Below are positions 41,707 to 50,886 of a stretch of DNA of 64,000 bases, piece after piece; the first letter of the stretch is position 1; the number at the start of each line of letters is the position of its first letter. This DNA comes from an uncultured Anaerolineae bacterium. Lineage in GTDB: Bacteria; Chloroflexota; Anaerolineae; Anaerolineales; Villigracilaceae. Under the pieces are notes generated by a model. That model made no database searches. It saw only the letters and a list, made by a program, of their open reading frames with translations, and was not told the DNA's origin. The translations under genes and the position numbers were made by a program. The DNA is taken from the NCBI GenBank assembly GCA_903875215.1, contig CAIQVH010000019.1:124001-188000 (forward strand), written 5' to 3'.

Positions 41707-42729
41707 TTAGTACACCAGTGTCTTTTTGTCGGTGCTGATGCGTTTGCGGAACGTGTAGTACGTCCAGCCCTGGTAAGCGAGGATGAGCGGGAGGAAGATC
41801 AGCGCAGAGATGGATGTTACGCCGAGTGCGTATTGCGAGGCCGAGGCGTTGTAGATGGTGAGCGAATAGGCAGGGTCGGTGGTGGAAAGCATCAGGTTGG
41901 GGAAGGTCATGGAGAAAAAGGTGACCTGCGTCAACACAATGTTGGCCGCAACCATGATGAAGGCCCAACCTTCCATCTTTTGGTTGATGAAATAACCGGC
42001 CACAAGCAAGGCCGCCACTGCCGCAATCGGGATAACGCCGGGGTCGATGATGCCGCGCGCCCAAAACCCGGAAGCATAGGTGAACACACCGAGGACGAGA
42101 TAAAGGACGCTGGCGCCGATCCACAGTTTTTTTGCGAAGAGATTGACGCGTTCGCGCAGCTCGCCTTCCAGCTTGAGGGCGAGGAAATTTGCGCCGTGCA
42201 GCAGGAAGACTGCCGTGGTGGTGAGACCGCCGAGCAAGCCATAGGGGTTGAGCAGGGTGAAGAGATTGCCGGTGAACATCATTTTTTCGTCAATCGGCAC
42301 GCCACGCGCCAGATTTGCGAAAACGGTGCCCAGCAGCAGTGCGGACATGAAGGAACCAATGGCGATCATCCAGTCGAAGCGCTTGCGCCAGGCCGGGGCG
42401 GCGTCTTTTGAGCGATATTCAAATGAAATCCCGCGCAATATCAGCCCAACCAGCAGCAGGAACATTGCCAGGTAGAAGCCGCTGAACATGGAGGCGTACC
42501 AGTGCGGGAAAGCCGCGAAAGTCGCGCCGCCAGCCGTCAGCAGCCAGACTTCGTTCCCATCCCAGACCGGGCCGATGGTGTTGATGATGGCGCGGCGTTC
42601 CTCGTCCTTTTTGCTCAGGAAGGGCAGGAGCATTCCCACGCCGAAATCGAAACCTTCAAGAAAGTAGAAGCCGATCCACAGGACGGCGATGAGAACAAAC
42701 CACAGGATTTGTAAAGATTCGTATGACAT
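41707..42729 (-). CDS. cydB: Cytochrome bd oxidase subunit II
   Basis: A 340-residue membrane protein starting at ATG 42729 (GCGGAG upstream). It opens LQILWFVLIAVLWIGFYFLEGFDFGVGMLLPFL with the family EGFDFGVG motif, then TIGPVWDGNEVWLLTAGGATFAAFP and RGISFEYR. These are hallmarks of CydB. It forms the quinol oxidase with CydA and lies 16 bases after its stop. It reduces oxygen at low tension. Confidence 0.96.
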   Translation of the reverse strand: MSYESLQILWFVLIAVLWIGFYFLEGFDFGVGMLLPFLSKKDEERRAIINTIGPVWDGNEVWLLTAGGATFAAFPHWYASMFSGFYLAMFLLLVGLILRGISFEYRSKDAAPAWRKRFDWMIAIGSFMSALLLGTVFANLARGVPIDEKMMFTGNLFTLLNPYGLLGGLTTTAVFLLHGANFLALKLEGELRERVNLFAKKLWIGASVLYLVLGVFTYASGFWARGIIDPGVIPIAAVAALLVAGYFINQKMEGWAFIMVAANIVLTQVTFFSMTFPNLMLSTTDPAYSLTIYNASASQYALGVTSISALIFLPLILAYQGWTYYTFRKRISTDKKTLVY

Positions 42730-42745
42730 GTTGTTTTCTCCGCGA

Positions 42746-44140
42746 TTAATCTTGTGAGCCAACCATGGCAGGGGCCACATCCACCGATTCGTGCATGGCG
42801 GCATCCGGGCCGGCGGTGGCGTATTTCTTCATCAGGTAAATCATGGAGACAGCCAGCGCAAGGTAGATGGCGGCGAACCCGATCAGCGAGATGAGCAGGT
42901 CGGTGGGGGTGAGATTGGGCGAAACGGCATCTTCCACCCGGAGCAGGCCGTAGATGATCCAGGGTTGGCGGCCCATTTCGGTCAGGATCCAGCCGCTGGC
43001 GTTGGCAAGGTAGGGGAGAATCAACAGCCAGGGAACCCACTTCATCCAGCGGGTCTTGGTGATATCTCCGCGCAAATTGGCCCAGACGAAAAAAGCCGTG
43101 ATCAGGATCATCACCATGCCGAAAGCCATCATGATGCGGAAAGTCCAGTAGGTAACAACCATCAGCGGGATGTAATCACCCGGCCCGAATTGCTGTTCAT
43201 AGTTGGCCTGAAGTTCTTTCACTCCTTTGACTTCACACGTGAAGTTGTTGCAGGCCAGGAAACTCATGGCGTAGGGAATGCGGAATGACCAGACTTCCTG
43301 CTTGCCGCTTAAATCGCCGATGGTGAGCAGGGAGAAGGAGGCGGGTTGTTCCGTTTCCCAAATGGCTTCGATGGCAGCCAATTTCATGGGCTGAACCTCG
43401 GCCATGTACTGGCCCATGGTGTGCCCGCCCAGGAAGATCATTACGCCAGCAACCAGTCCACTGACAGCGGCGACGTTGAAGGAGTGTTTGAAAAACTCCA
43501 GGTTTTGTTTGCGGGCGATGTGGTAGGCGCTGACTGCCAAAATCAGGAAGGCGGCCATCGCCACGCCATCCGAAATGGTGTGCCAGAAGAGAATCCAGCC
43601 TTTGAGATTCCAGATCAGTGCAAAAAAGTTTACCAGTTCGAGGCGGCCATTGACCGGGTTGAATATGAAAGAATTGGCTGGCGGGGCTTGCATAAAGCCA
43701 TTGGCAAGCAAAATCCACAGGGCAGAAAGCGTCGAACCAATCGCTGCCAGCCAGATGGAAGCAAGGTGAACCTTTTCGGATACCCGGCCCTCGCCGAATA
43801 TCCAGATGCCCAGGAAGGTGGATTCCAGGAAAAATGCCATCAGCGCTTCTATGGCTAATGGAGCGCCGATAATATCGCCAACATAGCGGGAATATTCCGA
43901 CCAGTTCATGCCGAACTGGAATTCCTGGATGATGCCCGTCACAACACCGATGGCGAAGTTGATCAGGAACAGCTTGCCCCAAAACTTTGTCATCTTGTGC
44001 CAGGTTTCATCTTTGGTCTGGTAATAACGGGTCTGGAAAAACGCCACGTACCATACCATGCCGAGGGTAAGCGGAACAAACAGCCAGTGATAGAGGGTTG
44101 TGAAACCAAATTGCAGCCTTGAGAGAAGAATCGGATTCAT
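42746..44140 (-). CDS. cydA: Cytochrome bd oxidase subunit I
   Basis: A 464-residue haem-bearing subunit. H18 (TTLYHWLF) is the b595-type ligand and H187 (GWILFWHTISDGVA) the b558 ligand. ALMAFFLESTFLGIWIFG, GHTMGQYMAEVQPMKLAAIEAIWETE and GMVMILITAFF follow. The length of 464, shorter than the about 520-residue E. coli enzyme, and a small region after WETE indicate the short Q-loop class. It is first gene of cydA-cydB-cydDC, with an inverted-repeat regulatory region upstream. Confidence 0.96.
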   Translation of the reverse strand: MNPILLSRLQFGFTTLYHWLFVPLTLGMVWYVAFFQTRYYQTKDETWHKMTKFWGKLFLINFAIGVVTGIIQEFQFGMNWSEYSRYVGDIIGAPLAIEALMAFFLESTFLGIWIFGEGRVSEKVHLASIWLAAIGSTLSALWILLANGFMQAPPANSFIFNPVNGRLELVNFFALIWNLKGWILFWHTISDGVAMAAFLILAVSAYHIARKQNLEFFKHSFNVAAVSGLVAGVMIFLGGHTMGQYMAEVQPMKLAAIEAIWETEQPASFSLLTIGDLSGKQEVWSFRIPYAMSFLACNNFTCEVKGVKELQANYEQQFGPGDYIPLMVVTYWTFRIMMAFGMVMILITAFFVWANLRGDITKTRWMKWVPWLLILPYLANASGWILTEMGRQPWIIYGLLRVEDAVSPNLTPTDLLISLIGFAAIYLALAVSMIYLMKKYATAGPDAAMHESVDVAPAMVGSQD

Positions 44141-44277
44141 AGAATCTCCTTTGAAAATTTACAATGGGCAGCGAATTCAACCGGGTCGTTACCTGTTTTT
44201 ATTTGGAGTGATTGACTGATCCCCTGGATATGGCACTTTATCCCTTCGCGATCTTAATTGAAAAAAGGGCGCATAAA

Positions 44278-44347
44278 ATTATAAAGACAAATCGCCGCAA
44301 TATAAGTGACAAATTGCGCTCTTCTGACGGAAATTGTCACTTATATT
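44278..44347 (-). promoter_or_regulatory. cydA promoter with long inverted repeat operator
   Basis: AATATAAGTGACAA (44299-44312) and its exact reverse complement TTGTCACTTATATT (44334-44347) flank 21 bases. The minus-strand -10 TATAAT is at 44283-44278, so the proximal copy overlaps the -35 region and the distal copy sits about 35 bases further up. The same 14-mer occurs at 32882 before the rhodanese gene. The rest of the 44141-44474 gap shows nothing else I can name. Confidence 0.65.
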
Positions 44348-44474
44348 GTATAGAGCGCCTTTCGTACGCTCATCAATATCCACCCGTCCATCAGGAGCTT
44401 CATTTGTTACAGGCAGGGGAAAGCCTGTCCGGATAATTCCTCGCCGAATGCGGATTGAAGCCTGGTTGGGCAGC

Positions 44475-45260
44475 CTAGCTGCTGGCTCCGCTGTAGCGCT
44501 TGACTCCCGCCCTCCAGACCCGGGAGGCCAGCCAGAAACCAATTACGCCAACCCCGGCGAAGAGCAGTACCTGCGGCCCGGCCAATTCACCGCGCAGGGC
44601 CTGCACCGGGATGGTGGTGGCCACCCCGATCGGGATGATAAAGGTGACGATAATGCGCAGCCAGACCGGGTAGACCGAGATCGGGTAGCGCCCGGCATCC
44701 ATCAGCGCTTGCAGGATGGTGACGTTGTTGTCGAACTTGGTGAACCAGAAGGTCAGGGCGATCAACACAATCCACAGGCTGTAGATGATCAGCATCCCGG
44801 AGATGACCAGCAGCAGGAAACCCAGGAACCCGGGCAGGCTGATCAAGTCCCTGGAAATGCTGATGCCGGAGACCAGCAGGCCGATGGCCAGCAGCATCTC
44901 CCAGGCGCGCCAGACGGTGATGCGCGAGAAGGTCACCAGGAACATGCTGTCGACGGGCATGAGCAGGTTGTAATCAAAGGAGCCGTCGCGCACACTGGCG
45001 TTGAATTTTTCGGTGTTGGGCCAGATGAAGGCCGACATGAGCGTATTCACCATCCGAAAGACGCCCAGCAGGGTGATCAACTCTCCCGGCCCCCAGCCGC
45101 CGAGGGTGTTGGTGTTGGCGAAGATGATGCTCAGGCTGAGCAGTTCCCAGCCCAGCCACATCAGGTTGAGCAGCATGTTCACCACCGTGTCGGCCCGGTA
45201 GGCCAGCGACATCTGGATGTTGACTTGCAGGAAGGTTTTGAGCAGTTTGAAGATGTGCAT
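44475..45260 (-). CDS. ABC-2 type transporter permease
   Basis: A 261-residue permease with six hydrophobic helices; it begins FKLLKTFLQVNIQMSLAYRADTVVNMLLNLMWLGWELLSLSIIF and ends with helices around LRIIVTFIIPIGVATTIPVQALRG. It has the size and layout of the ABC-2 (DUF990-type) family of two-permease exporters. It is the third gene after the ATPase and the first permease, two bases from the latter. Substrate unknown. Confidence 0.85.
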   Translation of the reverse strand: MHIFKLLKTFLQVNIQMSLAYRADTVVNMLLNLMWLGWELLSLSIIFANTNTLGGWGPGELITLLGVFRMVNTLMSAFIWPNTEKFNASVRDGSFDYNLLMPVDSMFLVTFSRITVWRAWEMLLAIGLLVSGISISRDLISLPGFLGFLLLVISGMLIIYSLWIVLIALTFWFTKFDNNVTILQALMDAGRYPISVYPVWLRIIVTFIIPIGVATTIPVQALRGELAGPQVLLFAGVGVIGFWLASRVWRAGVKRYSGASS

Positions 45261-45262
45261 TT

Positions 45263-46060
45263 CTACGCCCCCACCGCGGAATAACGCTTGACGCCTTCGC
45301 GCCAGACCCAGCGAAACAGCAACCAGGCCACCGCCAGCCAGATCACGCCGGAGAGAAAGCCCTGAGCGATTTGCGCTGTTGATAATTTCCCCAGGATGAT
45401 CTGGATGGGGAAATACAGGAACAGCTGGAAGGGTAGGAATTGTGCCGCAGTCTGGATGAACTGGGGCATCAATTGCAGCGGCACGAACTGTCCGGAGAAT
45501 AACAGGCTGATGGCGAAATAGAACTCATGCACCGAGTAGACGCGCGTCGTCCAGAAGGCCAGGCTGGTGATGGCTGCCGATAGCAGGAAACTCACCAGGA
45601 ATCCCAGTAGCATGGCCAGGGCGGCGATCAGCAGATTGAGAGCGGTGACGGCGCTGAAATCCGGCTGGTACAGCAGCCAGAGCACTCCCCAGACCGGGAT
45701 AAAGACCAGCAGGTTGAGCGCCTTCGAGGCCAGGTTGTTCATAAAGGTGTTGGTCAGCATCGGGTGTGCCGGGCGGATCAATTCTGACGAGAGCGAGCCA
45801 TCCTGCACCTTGTAGGCAAAGATGTGGATGATGATATTGCTGGTTAGTTGATCCACCACCAGCAGCGTCATGTAGTAGGCGATGAAATCATTGGCGGTCA
45901 GGCCGTTGACGCTGCCTTTGGCATTGGCGATGCTGGTCCAGACCGCCAGGTAGACAATCGGAGAGATCAGCCAGTAAAGCAGGTACATCAGCATGTTGGC
46001 GCGATACTGCCAGTACTCGGCCCAGTTGACCTGCCACAGGCGTTGGTAGATTTTCAGCAT
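45263..46060 (-). CDS. ABC-2 type transporter permease
   Basis: A 265-residue permease paralogous to its neighbour: KIYQRLWQVNWAEYWQYRANMLMYLLYWLISPIVYLAVWTSIA at the start, six helices, and a C-terminal FLSGVIWLAVAWLLFRWVWREGVKRYS that parallels the WRAGVKRYSG end of the other permease. The pair probably forms a heterodimer. It begins three bases after the ATPase stop. Confidence 0.87.
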   Translation of the reverse strand: MLKIYQRLWQVNWAEYWQYRANMLMYLLYWLISPIVYLAVWTSIANAKGSVNGLTANDFIAYYMTLLVVDQLTSNIIIHIFAYKVQDGSLSSELIRPAHPMLTNTFMNNLASKALNLLVFIPVWGVLWLLYQPDFSAVTALNLLIAALAMLLGFLVSFLLSAAITSLAFWTTRVYSVHEFYFAISLLFSGQFVPLQLMPQFIQTAAQFLPFQLFLYFPIQIILGKLSTAQIAQGFLSGVIWLAVAWLLFRWVWREGVKRYSAVGA

Positions 46061-46063
46061 GGG

Positions 46064-47044
46064 TCACTCATTGAAGGCGCGTTCGATCACGGTTTCGATC
46101 GGCGGATCGGCGATGGTAATATCGTGGATGGGCAGTTCGGCCAGCATCCGGGCGGTAATGCCGGCCACATCTCCGGCTGGAACCTGGATGTAGTGTTTGT
46201 CGGCGTCTTCCTCGTTCTCCACCGGGGTGCCGTAATGGGCCAGGCTGTAGGCGGCGGGTTCTGCCAGCAGCACACCGATCAGCTTGAAGGGCGCAATCCG
46301 GCGCGAGAGGTTGGCCAGGCCGCCATCATATTTCAACTGCCCGTGATGAATGATAATGATCCGCTCGCACAGGGCGGTCACATCGGCCATGTAGTGGCTG
46401 GTGAGCAGGATCGTCGCGCCGGTGCGGTGGTTGTATTCGCGCAGGAACTCGCGGATGCGCGCCTGGCCGGTGATATCCAGCCCGATGGTGGGTTCATCCA
46501 GGAACAGCACTTTGGGGCGGTGCAGCAGCCCGGCAGCGATCTCGCACTTCATGCGCTCGCCCAGCGACAGGTTGCGCACCGGCTTTTTGAGCAGCGGCCC
46601 CAGTTCGAGCAGGTCATCCAGCTCTTTCAGCGTGGTTTTGTATTCATCGTCCGGGATGCGGTAGATGGCCTGGTTGAGCAGGAATGAATCCGCCGCCGGG
46701 ATATCCCAGGACAGGCGGTTGCGCTGGCCCATCACCAGCGTCATGCTGCGCAGGTAGGCTGGTTTGAGTTCCCAGGGGGTGAAACCGAGCACATGCGCGC
46801 GGCCCTCGGTCGGGTTGAGCAGGCCGGAGAGCATTTTCAGCGTGGTGGTTTTCCCGGCCCCGTTTGGCCCCAGGAACCCGACAATTTCTCCGGGCTGGAT
46901 GTTAAAACTCACCCGTTTGACGGCTTCCACATCCTTGAATTTGCGTCTGAAAAAGCTGCGCATTGCCGCCCCGAAGCCGGCTTCACGTTCTGAAACTTTG
47001 TAGGTCTTACTGAGCGACTCTACCTGGATCACGTCATCGGACAT
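46064..47044 (-). CDS. ABC-2 type transporter ATP-binding protein
   Basis: A 326-residue ATPase with Walker A GFLGPNGAGKTTTLKMLSG, LSLGERMKCEIAAGLLHRPKVLFLDEPTIGLDITGQ and the H-loop LLTSHYMADV. The signature is LSLGERMK rather than LSGGQ, as in the NatA/DUF990-associated exporter group. A C-terminal extension (about 230-326) may regulate the pump. It heads a three-gene minus-strand operon; ATG 47044 has AGGAG about ten bases before it. Confidence 0.92.
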   Translation of the reverse strand: MSDDVIQVESLSKTYKVSEREAGFGAAMRSFFRRKFKDVEAVKRVSFNIQPGEIVGFLGPNGAGKTTTLKMLSGLLNPTEGRAHVLGFTPWELKPAYLRSMTLVMGQRNRLSWDIPAADSFLLNQAIYRIPDDEYKTTLKELDDLLELGPLLKKPVRNLSLGERMKCEIAAGLLHRPKVLFLDEPTIGLDITGQARIREFLREYNHRTGATILLTSHYMADVTALCERIIIIHHGQLKYDGGLANLSRRIAPFKLIGVLLAEPAAYSLAHYGTPVENEEDADKHYIQVPAGDVAGITARMLAELPIHDITIADPPIETVIERAFNE

Positions 47045-47563
47045 TGAGATTTTTCTCCTGTAGGAACGATTGTATCATCCCGGTCTGGTCACTATACTTC
47101 TTTACCATTCAGAACACCCGGCCGAGCAAGCCAGCCTCATCGGCTGCCGAAAATTCCTTCAGCCGCCCGTTTGGCTCGCCTGGCGGGTGGTGTTAACCAG
47201 CTGCAGCGCAACGGTTTTTTCGGCAACGCCCCGGCCACATTGTCAGCAAGCGTTAATCCTACTCTGACAAAATCGTGATATAAACGGGATTGCGCACCGA
47301 AAATTTAAGGCAATTTGCCCTCCCAGGGTACACTTCGGCCTTATGTCCCGGCATGGATCACCAAGAAACAGGCAGGTACGCAACCATGATCTACTCTTTT
47401 CTCCCTTAACCCCGCCCGGCGCTGAGCAGATGGGAATAATCATCAGCGCCATCGACACTGAACCAAACCCCGCTTTGTTTCAGCCCTTGTTTGGGGTTCT
47501 CCCCTCCTCAAGTACCTCAAAGGCCCAGGCCAGCAGCGGGTACCCAAAACTGGAAAACCGATT
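47045..47563. other. 519-base divergent gap with no recognised feature
   Basis: It must hold the promoters for the ABC exporter (minus) and R3H ATPase (plus). A minus-strand TACAAT near 47075 is a weak -10 candidate. Small open frames here have no family features and no good ribosome site. No repeat, hairpin or RNA gene was found. Confidence 0.4.
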
Positions 47564-49180
47564 ATGAGTCAACAACGCCGTATAACCGATGACCTCGACG
47601 CCCTGCTGGGCGTTTTACCCAAAAGCATCGTCACAGCCGTTCACGAAACCAATCACTACGACCAACTGCTCGAAATCATCCTCGATCTGGGCCGCCAGCC
47701 TACGGCGCGCTTTGTCGACCAGGAAATCCCGCTGCGCGAGACGGAAATCACCCGCGAAGAGATTGACTACGTTGATCAGCACGTCGGCGAATTTGACGCC
47801 GACAACCGCGCCGGCCTCGAACGCACCCTGCACCGCATCTCTGCCATTCGCAACCGGCGCGGCGCAGTCGTCGGGCTGACGCTGCGCGTCGGGCGCGCCG
47901 TCTACGGCACCATCGACATCATCCAGGACATCATCGAAAACGGCCAGAGCATCCTGATCCTGGGCCGTCCGGGCGTCGGAAAGACGACGCTTCTGCGCGA
48001 GGCCGCCCGCATCCTGGCCGAAAAGCGCCGCGTGATCATCGTCGACACTTCCAACGAAATCGGCGGTGATGGCGATGTGCCGCATCCGGCTGTGGGCCGC
48101 GCGCGCCGCATGCAGGTGCGCGAGCCCATGCTTCAGCACGAGGTGATGATCGAAGCGGTTGAGAATCACAACCCTGAAGTCATCGTCATTGACGAAATTG
48201 GGCGCGAACTGGAAGCCCTGGCCGCCCGCACCATTGCCGAACGCGGCGTCCAACTGATTGGGACAGCGCACGGCAACGCTCTTGAAAACCTGCTCCAAAA
48301 CCCGACTCTCTCCGACCTGGTTGGCGGCATCGAAGCCGTCACCCTCTCTGACGAGGAAGCCCGCCGCCGCGGCACCCAAAAAACCGTGCTGGAACGCCGC
48401 GCCCCGCCCACCTTCGACGTGCTGATCGAAATCCAGAGCCGCGACCAGTTCGCCATCCACATGGATGTGACCGCCGCCGTCGATGCCTTCTTGCGCGGGT
48501 ACCCGCTGCCAGCCGAGCTGCGCACCCGCGACGCGGAAGGCAAGATCCGGGTGGAAAAAGCGCCCACCAGCCTCGATATCCGCAACTCGAAGGGCGATCC
48601 CCGCAATTCAAGAAGCGACCCTCGCGCCGAACCCGGAGCGCCGAATCCCGAGCTCCGAATCTCGAATCAAGACTCTCGAACCACGAATGGCGAAGTCCCC
48701 CGCACCCCACTCCAGCCGGTCAAGATTTACCCCTACGGGGTGGCCCGCAACCGGCTGATGCAAAGCGCCAAACGCCTGGGCGTGCCGGCCCTGGTCGTGC
48801 GCAGCCTGGACGAAGCCGATGCGCTGATCACGCTGCGTTCCTACTACCGCGACCACCAGGCCACCATCACCGAGGCCGAACAGCGTGGCATGCCCATCTA
48901 CGTCCTGCGCGCCAACACGGTCAGCCAGATTGAGCAATTTCTGGCCGGGTTGTTCAGCTTGCCCGGTGAGCCCGGCCTGCCCCCCGGCAGCGGCGAAGAA
49001 GTCCGCGATGAAACCCAGGCCGCCATCTCGGCCGTCCTTAACGGCGAACGTTACGTGGATATGCCCCCGGCCGGCGCAGCCATCCGCCGCATCCAGCACG
49101 AAATGGCGCGCGCCGCCGAGCTGGTCAGCCATTCGTATGGCAAAGAGCCGCGCCGCCACGTACGCATCTTCCGCGATTAA
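47564..49180 (+). CDS. AAA ATPase with R3H domain (Ycf45/SpoIIIAA-like)
   Basis: A 538-residue protein. The AAA/SpoIIIAA-like ATPase occupies about 60-330: LRVGRAVYGTIDIIQDIIENGQSILILGRPGVGKTTLLREAARIL (Walker A near 133), VIIVDTSNEIGGDGDVPHPAVGRARRM, EVIVIDEIGRELEALAARTIAERGVQLIGTAHG. The C-terminus carries an R3H nucleic-acid binding motif (RRIQHEMARAAELVSHSYGKEPRRHVRIF). This layout is common in cyanobacteria, plastids (Ycf45) and Chloroflexota; function unknown. Residues about 340-381 are a repeat-encoded linker. Confidence 0.88.
   Translation: MSQQRRITDDLDALLGVLPKSIVTAVHETNHYDQLLEIILDLGRQPTARFVDQEIPLRETEITREEIDYVDQHVGEFDADNRAGLERTLHRISAIRNRRGAVVGLTLRVGRAVYGTIDIIQDIIENGQSILILGRPGVGKTTLLREAARILAEKRRVIIVDTSNEIGGDGDVPHPAVGRARRMQVREPMLQHEVMIEAVENHNPEVIVIDEIGRELEALAARTIAERGVQLIGTAHGNALENLLQNPTLSDLVGGIEAVTLSDEEARRRGTQKTVLERRAPPTFDVLIEIQSRDQFAIHMDVTAAVDAFLRGYPLPAELRTRDAEGKIRVEKAPTSLDIRNSKGDPRNSRSDPRAEPGAPNPELRISNQDSRTTNGEVPRTPLQPVKIYPYGVARNRLMQSAKRLGVPALVVRSLDEADALITLRSYYRDHQATITEAEQRGMPIYVLRANTVSQIEQFLAGLFSLPGEPGLPPGSGEEVRDETQAAISAVLNGERYVDMPPAGAAIRRIQHEMARAAELVSHSYGKEPRRHVRIFRD
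48583..48706 (+). repeat. Degenerate repeat encoding the R3H-ATPase linker
   Basis: CGCAACTCGAAGGGCGATCC is followed directly by the imperfect copy CGCAATTCAAGAAGCGACCC, then a run of CGAATCCCGAGCTCCGAAT and TCTCGAATCAAGACTCTCGA words. It stays in frame (RNSKGDPRNSRSDPRAEPGA...) and joins the ATPase and R3H parts. Confidence 0.6.
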
Positions 49181-49213
49181 GCTTCACCCTTTCCAAAACA
49201 ACGGCCCAACCCC

Positions 49214-49831
49214 ATGTTCATCACCCTCGAAGGCCCCGAAGGCTCCGGAAAAACCTCGCACATCCCCCCGCTGGTCGCGTTCTTACGCGAACAGGGGCGC
49301 ACCGTCTTCCCGACCCGCGAACCGGGCGGTACCTCGATTGGGGAACAAATCCGCGAGGTGTTGCATAACCTGAAAAACGCCGAAATGCACCCCCGCACCG
49401 AAACCCTGCTCTACCAGGCCGCCCGCGCCCAGATTGTTGAGCAGGTGATTAAACCCCGCCTCGCCGCCGGAGAGATCGTGCTCTCCGACCGTTATTTCGA
49501 CTCGACGATTGCTTATCAGGGCTACGGACACGGCCAGGACATCAGCCAGATTCGACAGCTGGTGCACTACGCCACCGGCGGCCTGCTCCCCACCCTGACC
49601 ATTTTGCTCGATCTCGACGTGGAAACCGGCCTGCGGCGCAAATCCAAACAACAGGAATGGAACCGGCTGGATGCCTATACCGTCGACTTCCACAAACGGG
49701 TGCGGGCCGGCTACCTGGAGCTGGCGGCGCAGGAACCTCAGCGCTGGCAGGTGGTGGATGCCGGCCAAAGCTGGGAGGCCGTGCAGGCCGAACTGCGGCA
49801 AGTGCTGGCTGCCGGGCTGGTAAAACCTTAA
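49214..49831 (+). CDS. tmk: Thymidylate kinase
   Basis: A 205-residue dTMP kinase. The P-loop is FITLEGPEGSGKTSHI at residues 2-15, followed by TREPGGTSIGEQIR, the DRY-type motif SDRYFDSTIAYQGYGHG and a lid region RRKSKQQEWNRLDAYTVDFHKRVRAGYLELA. It makes dTDP for DNA synthesis. It starts 33 bases after the R3H ATPase gene, probably in one transcript. Confidence 0.95.
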   Translation: MFITLEGPEGSGKTSHIPPLVAFLREQGRTVFPTREPGGTSIGEQIREVLHNLKNAEMHPRTETLLYQAARAQIVEQVIKPRLAAGEIVLSDRYFDSTIAYQGYGHGQDISQIRQLVHYATGGLLPTLTILLDLDVETGLRRKSKQQEWNRLDAYTVDFHKRVRAGYLELAAQEPQRWQVVDAGQSWEAVQAELRQVLAAGLVKP

Positions 49832-49843
49832 TTTCGGTCGGGC

Positions 49844-50224
49844 TCAGTCCGCGTCCGGGAGCGCCTCGCCGCCCGCATCGGGCAGGGCCGATTCGATTTC
49901 TTCGGCGCTCTGGCCGGCCTCCAGCCGGTCAACAATTTCGTTGAACTGCGGGGGCATCTCCTCGCCCAGCGCGCCGCCCATCTCACGGAACAGTTTCCCC
50001 ATCGTGCGCGGGTCATCTTCGAGACCGGCGAATTTGGACGGGTCGGAGAAGGCTTGCAGGCGGGCTTCATCGCCTTTCAGCACGCGCACGCGCGGCGCTC
50101 TGCGGCGGATGTGGCTGCTTCCACAATGGGGGCAGGTGACGGGTTTGACTCCATATTCCTGGTAGGTCAGAAATATATCGAAACGTTTGCGGCAGTCGTG
50201 ACAGAGGTAATCGTAGGTGGGCAT
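49844..50224 (-). CDS. FmdB-type zinc ribbon protein
   Basis: A 126-residue protein opening MPTYDYLCHDCRKRFDIFLTYQEYGVKPVTCPHCGSSHIRR, the FmdB regulatory zinc-ribbon family (two Cys-x2-Cys knuckles). The rest is acidic and probably flexible. FmdB proteins were named from an amidase/formamidase regulator but their role in most bacteria is unknown. It is convergent with tmk and divergent from gmk. Confidence 0.88.
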   Translation of the reverse strand: MPTYDYLCHDCRKRFDIFLTYQEYGVKPVTCPHCGSSHIRRRAPRVRVLKGDEARLQAFSDPSKFAGLEDDPRTMGKLFREMGGALGEEMPPQFNEIVDRLEAGQSAEEIESALPDAGGEALPDAD

Positions 50225-50265
50225 GCTTCCAATTTTAACGAACTTTAGTGAAGTAAAATAGGGCC

Positions 50266-50886
50266 ATGACTGAAACCAATTTCAAATTGATCGAACATCA
50301 AGCCCTGCTGATTGTGATCTCCGGGCCTTCGGGCGCCGGGAAGGATACGGTCATGCAGAGCATGCAGCAGCGTGGTATGCCGTTCCATTTTGTGGTAACG
50401 GCGACCACGCGCCCGCGCCGCCCCAACGAGGTGCATGGCAAGGATTATTTCTTTGTCAGCAAGGATGAGTTTGCGCGCATGATCGAAGCTGACGAATTGA
50501 TCGAATATGCCGTGGTGTATGGCGATTATAAGGGCATACCCAAACAACAGGTGCGCGAGGCATTGGCCAGCGGCAAGGATGTCGTCATGCGCATTGATGT
50601 GCAGGGCGCCGAAACGGTGCGCAAACTGGCGCCCAATGCCATCATGATCTTCATGACGGTGGATAATGAACACGAACTGGAGCGCCGCTTGCGCGAACGC
50701 AAGACTGAAAATGCCGCAGAATTGGCCCTGCGCATCGCCACCGCCCGCAAGGAACTCCAGCGGATTGAGGCCTTCGATTATGTGGTCGTCAATGCCGATG
50801 ACCACCTCGAACAGGCCGTCGAGACCATTGGGGCCATCATCACGGCTGAACATCAGCGTGTGAAACAAAAGGCGGTGACATTATGA
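50266..50886 (+). CDS. gmk: Guanylate kinase
   Basis: A 206-residue GMP kinase: P-loop LLIVISGPSGAGKDTVMQ (about 15-30), the GMP-binding FVVTATTRPRRPNEVHGKDYFFVSKDEFARMIEADELIEYAVVYGDYKGIPKQQVREAL and DVVMRIDVQGAETVRKLAP. The P-loop ends G-K-D rather than the usual G-K-S/T, a conservative oddity also seen in related kinases of this group. The next gene overlaps by four bases. Confidence 0.94.
   Translation: MTETNFKLIEHQALLIVISGPSGAGKDTVMQSMQQRGMPFHFVVTATTRPRRPNEVHGKDYFFVSKDEFARMIEADELIEYAVVYGDYKGIPKQQVREALASGKDVVMRIDVQGAETVRKLAPNAIMIFMTVDNEHELERRLRERKTENAAELALRIATARKELQRIEAFDYVVVNADDHLEQAVETIGAIITAEHQRVKQKAVTL

Noticed and set aside
44334-45284. 316-codon plus-strand frame rich in G, Q, D opposite an ABC-2 permease
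   Set aside because: Typical antisense of a hydrophobic protein; no function signal.
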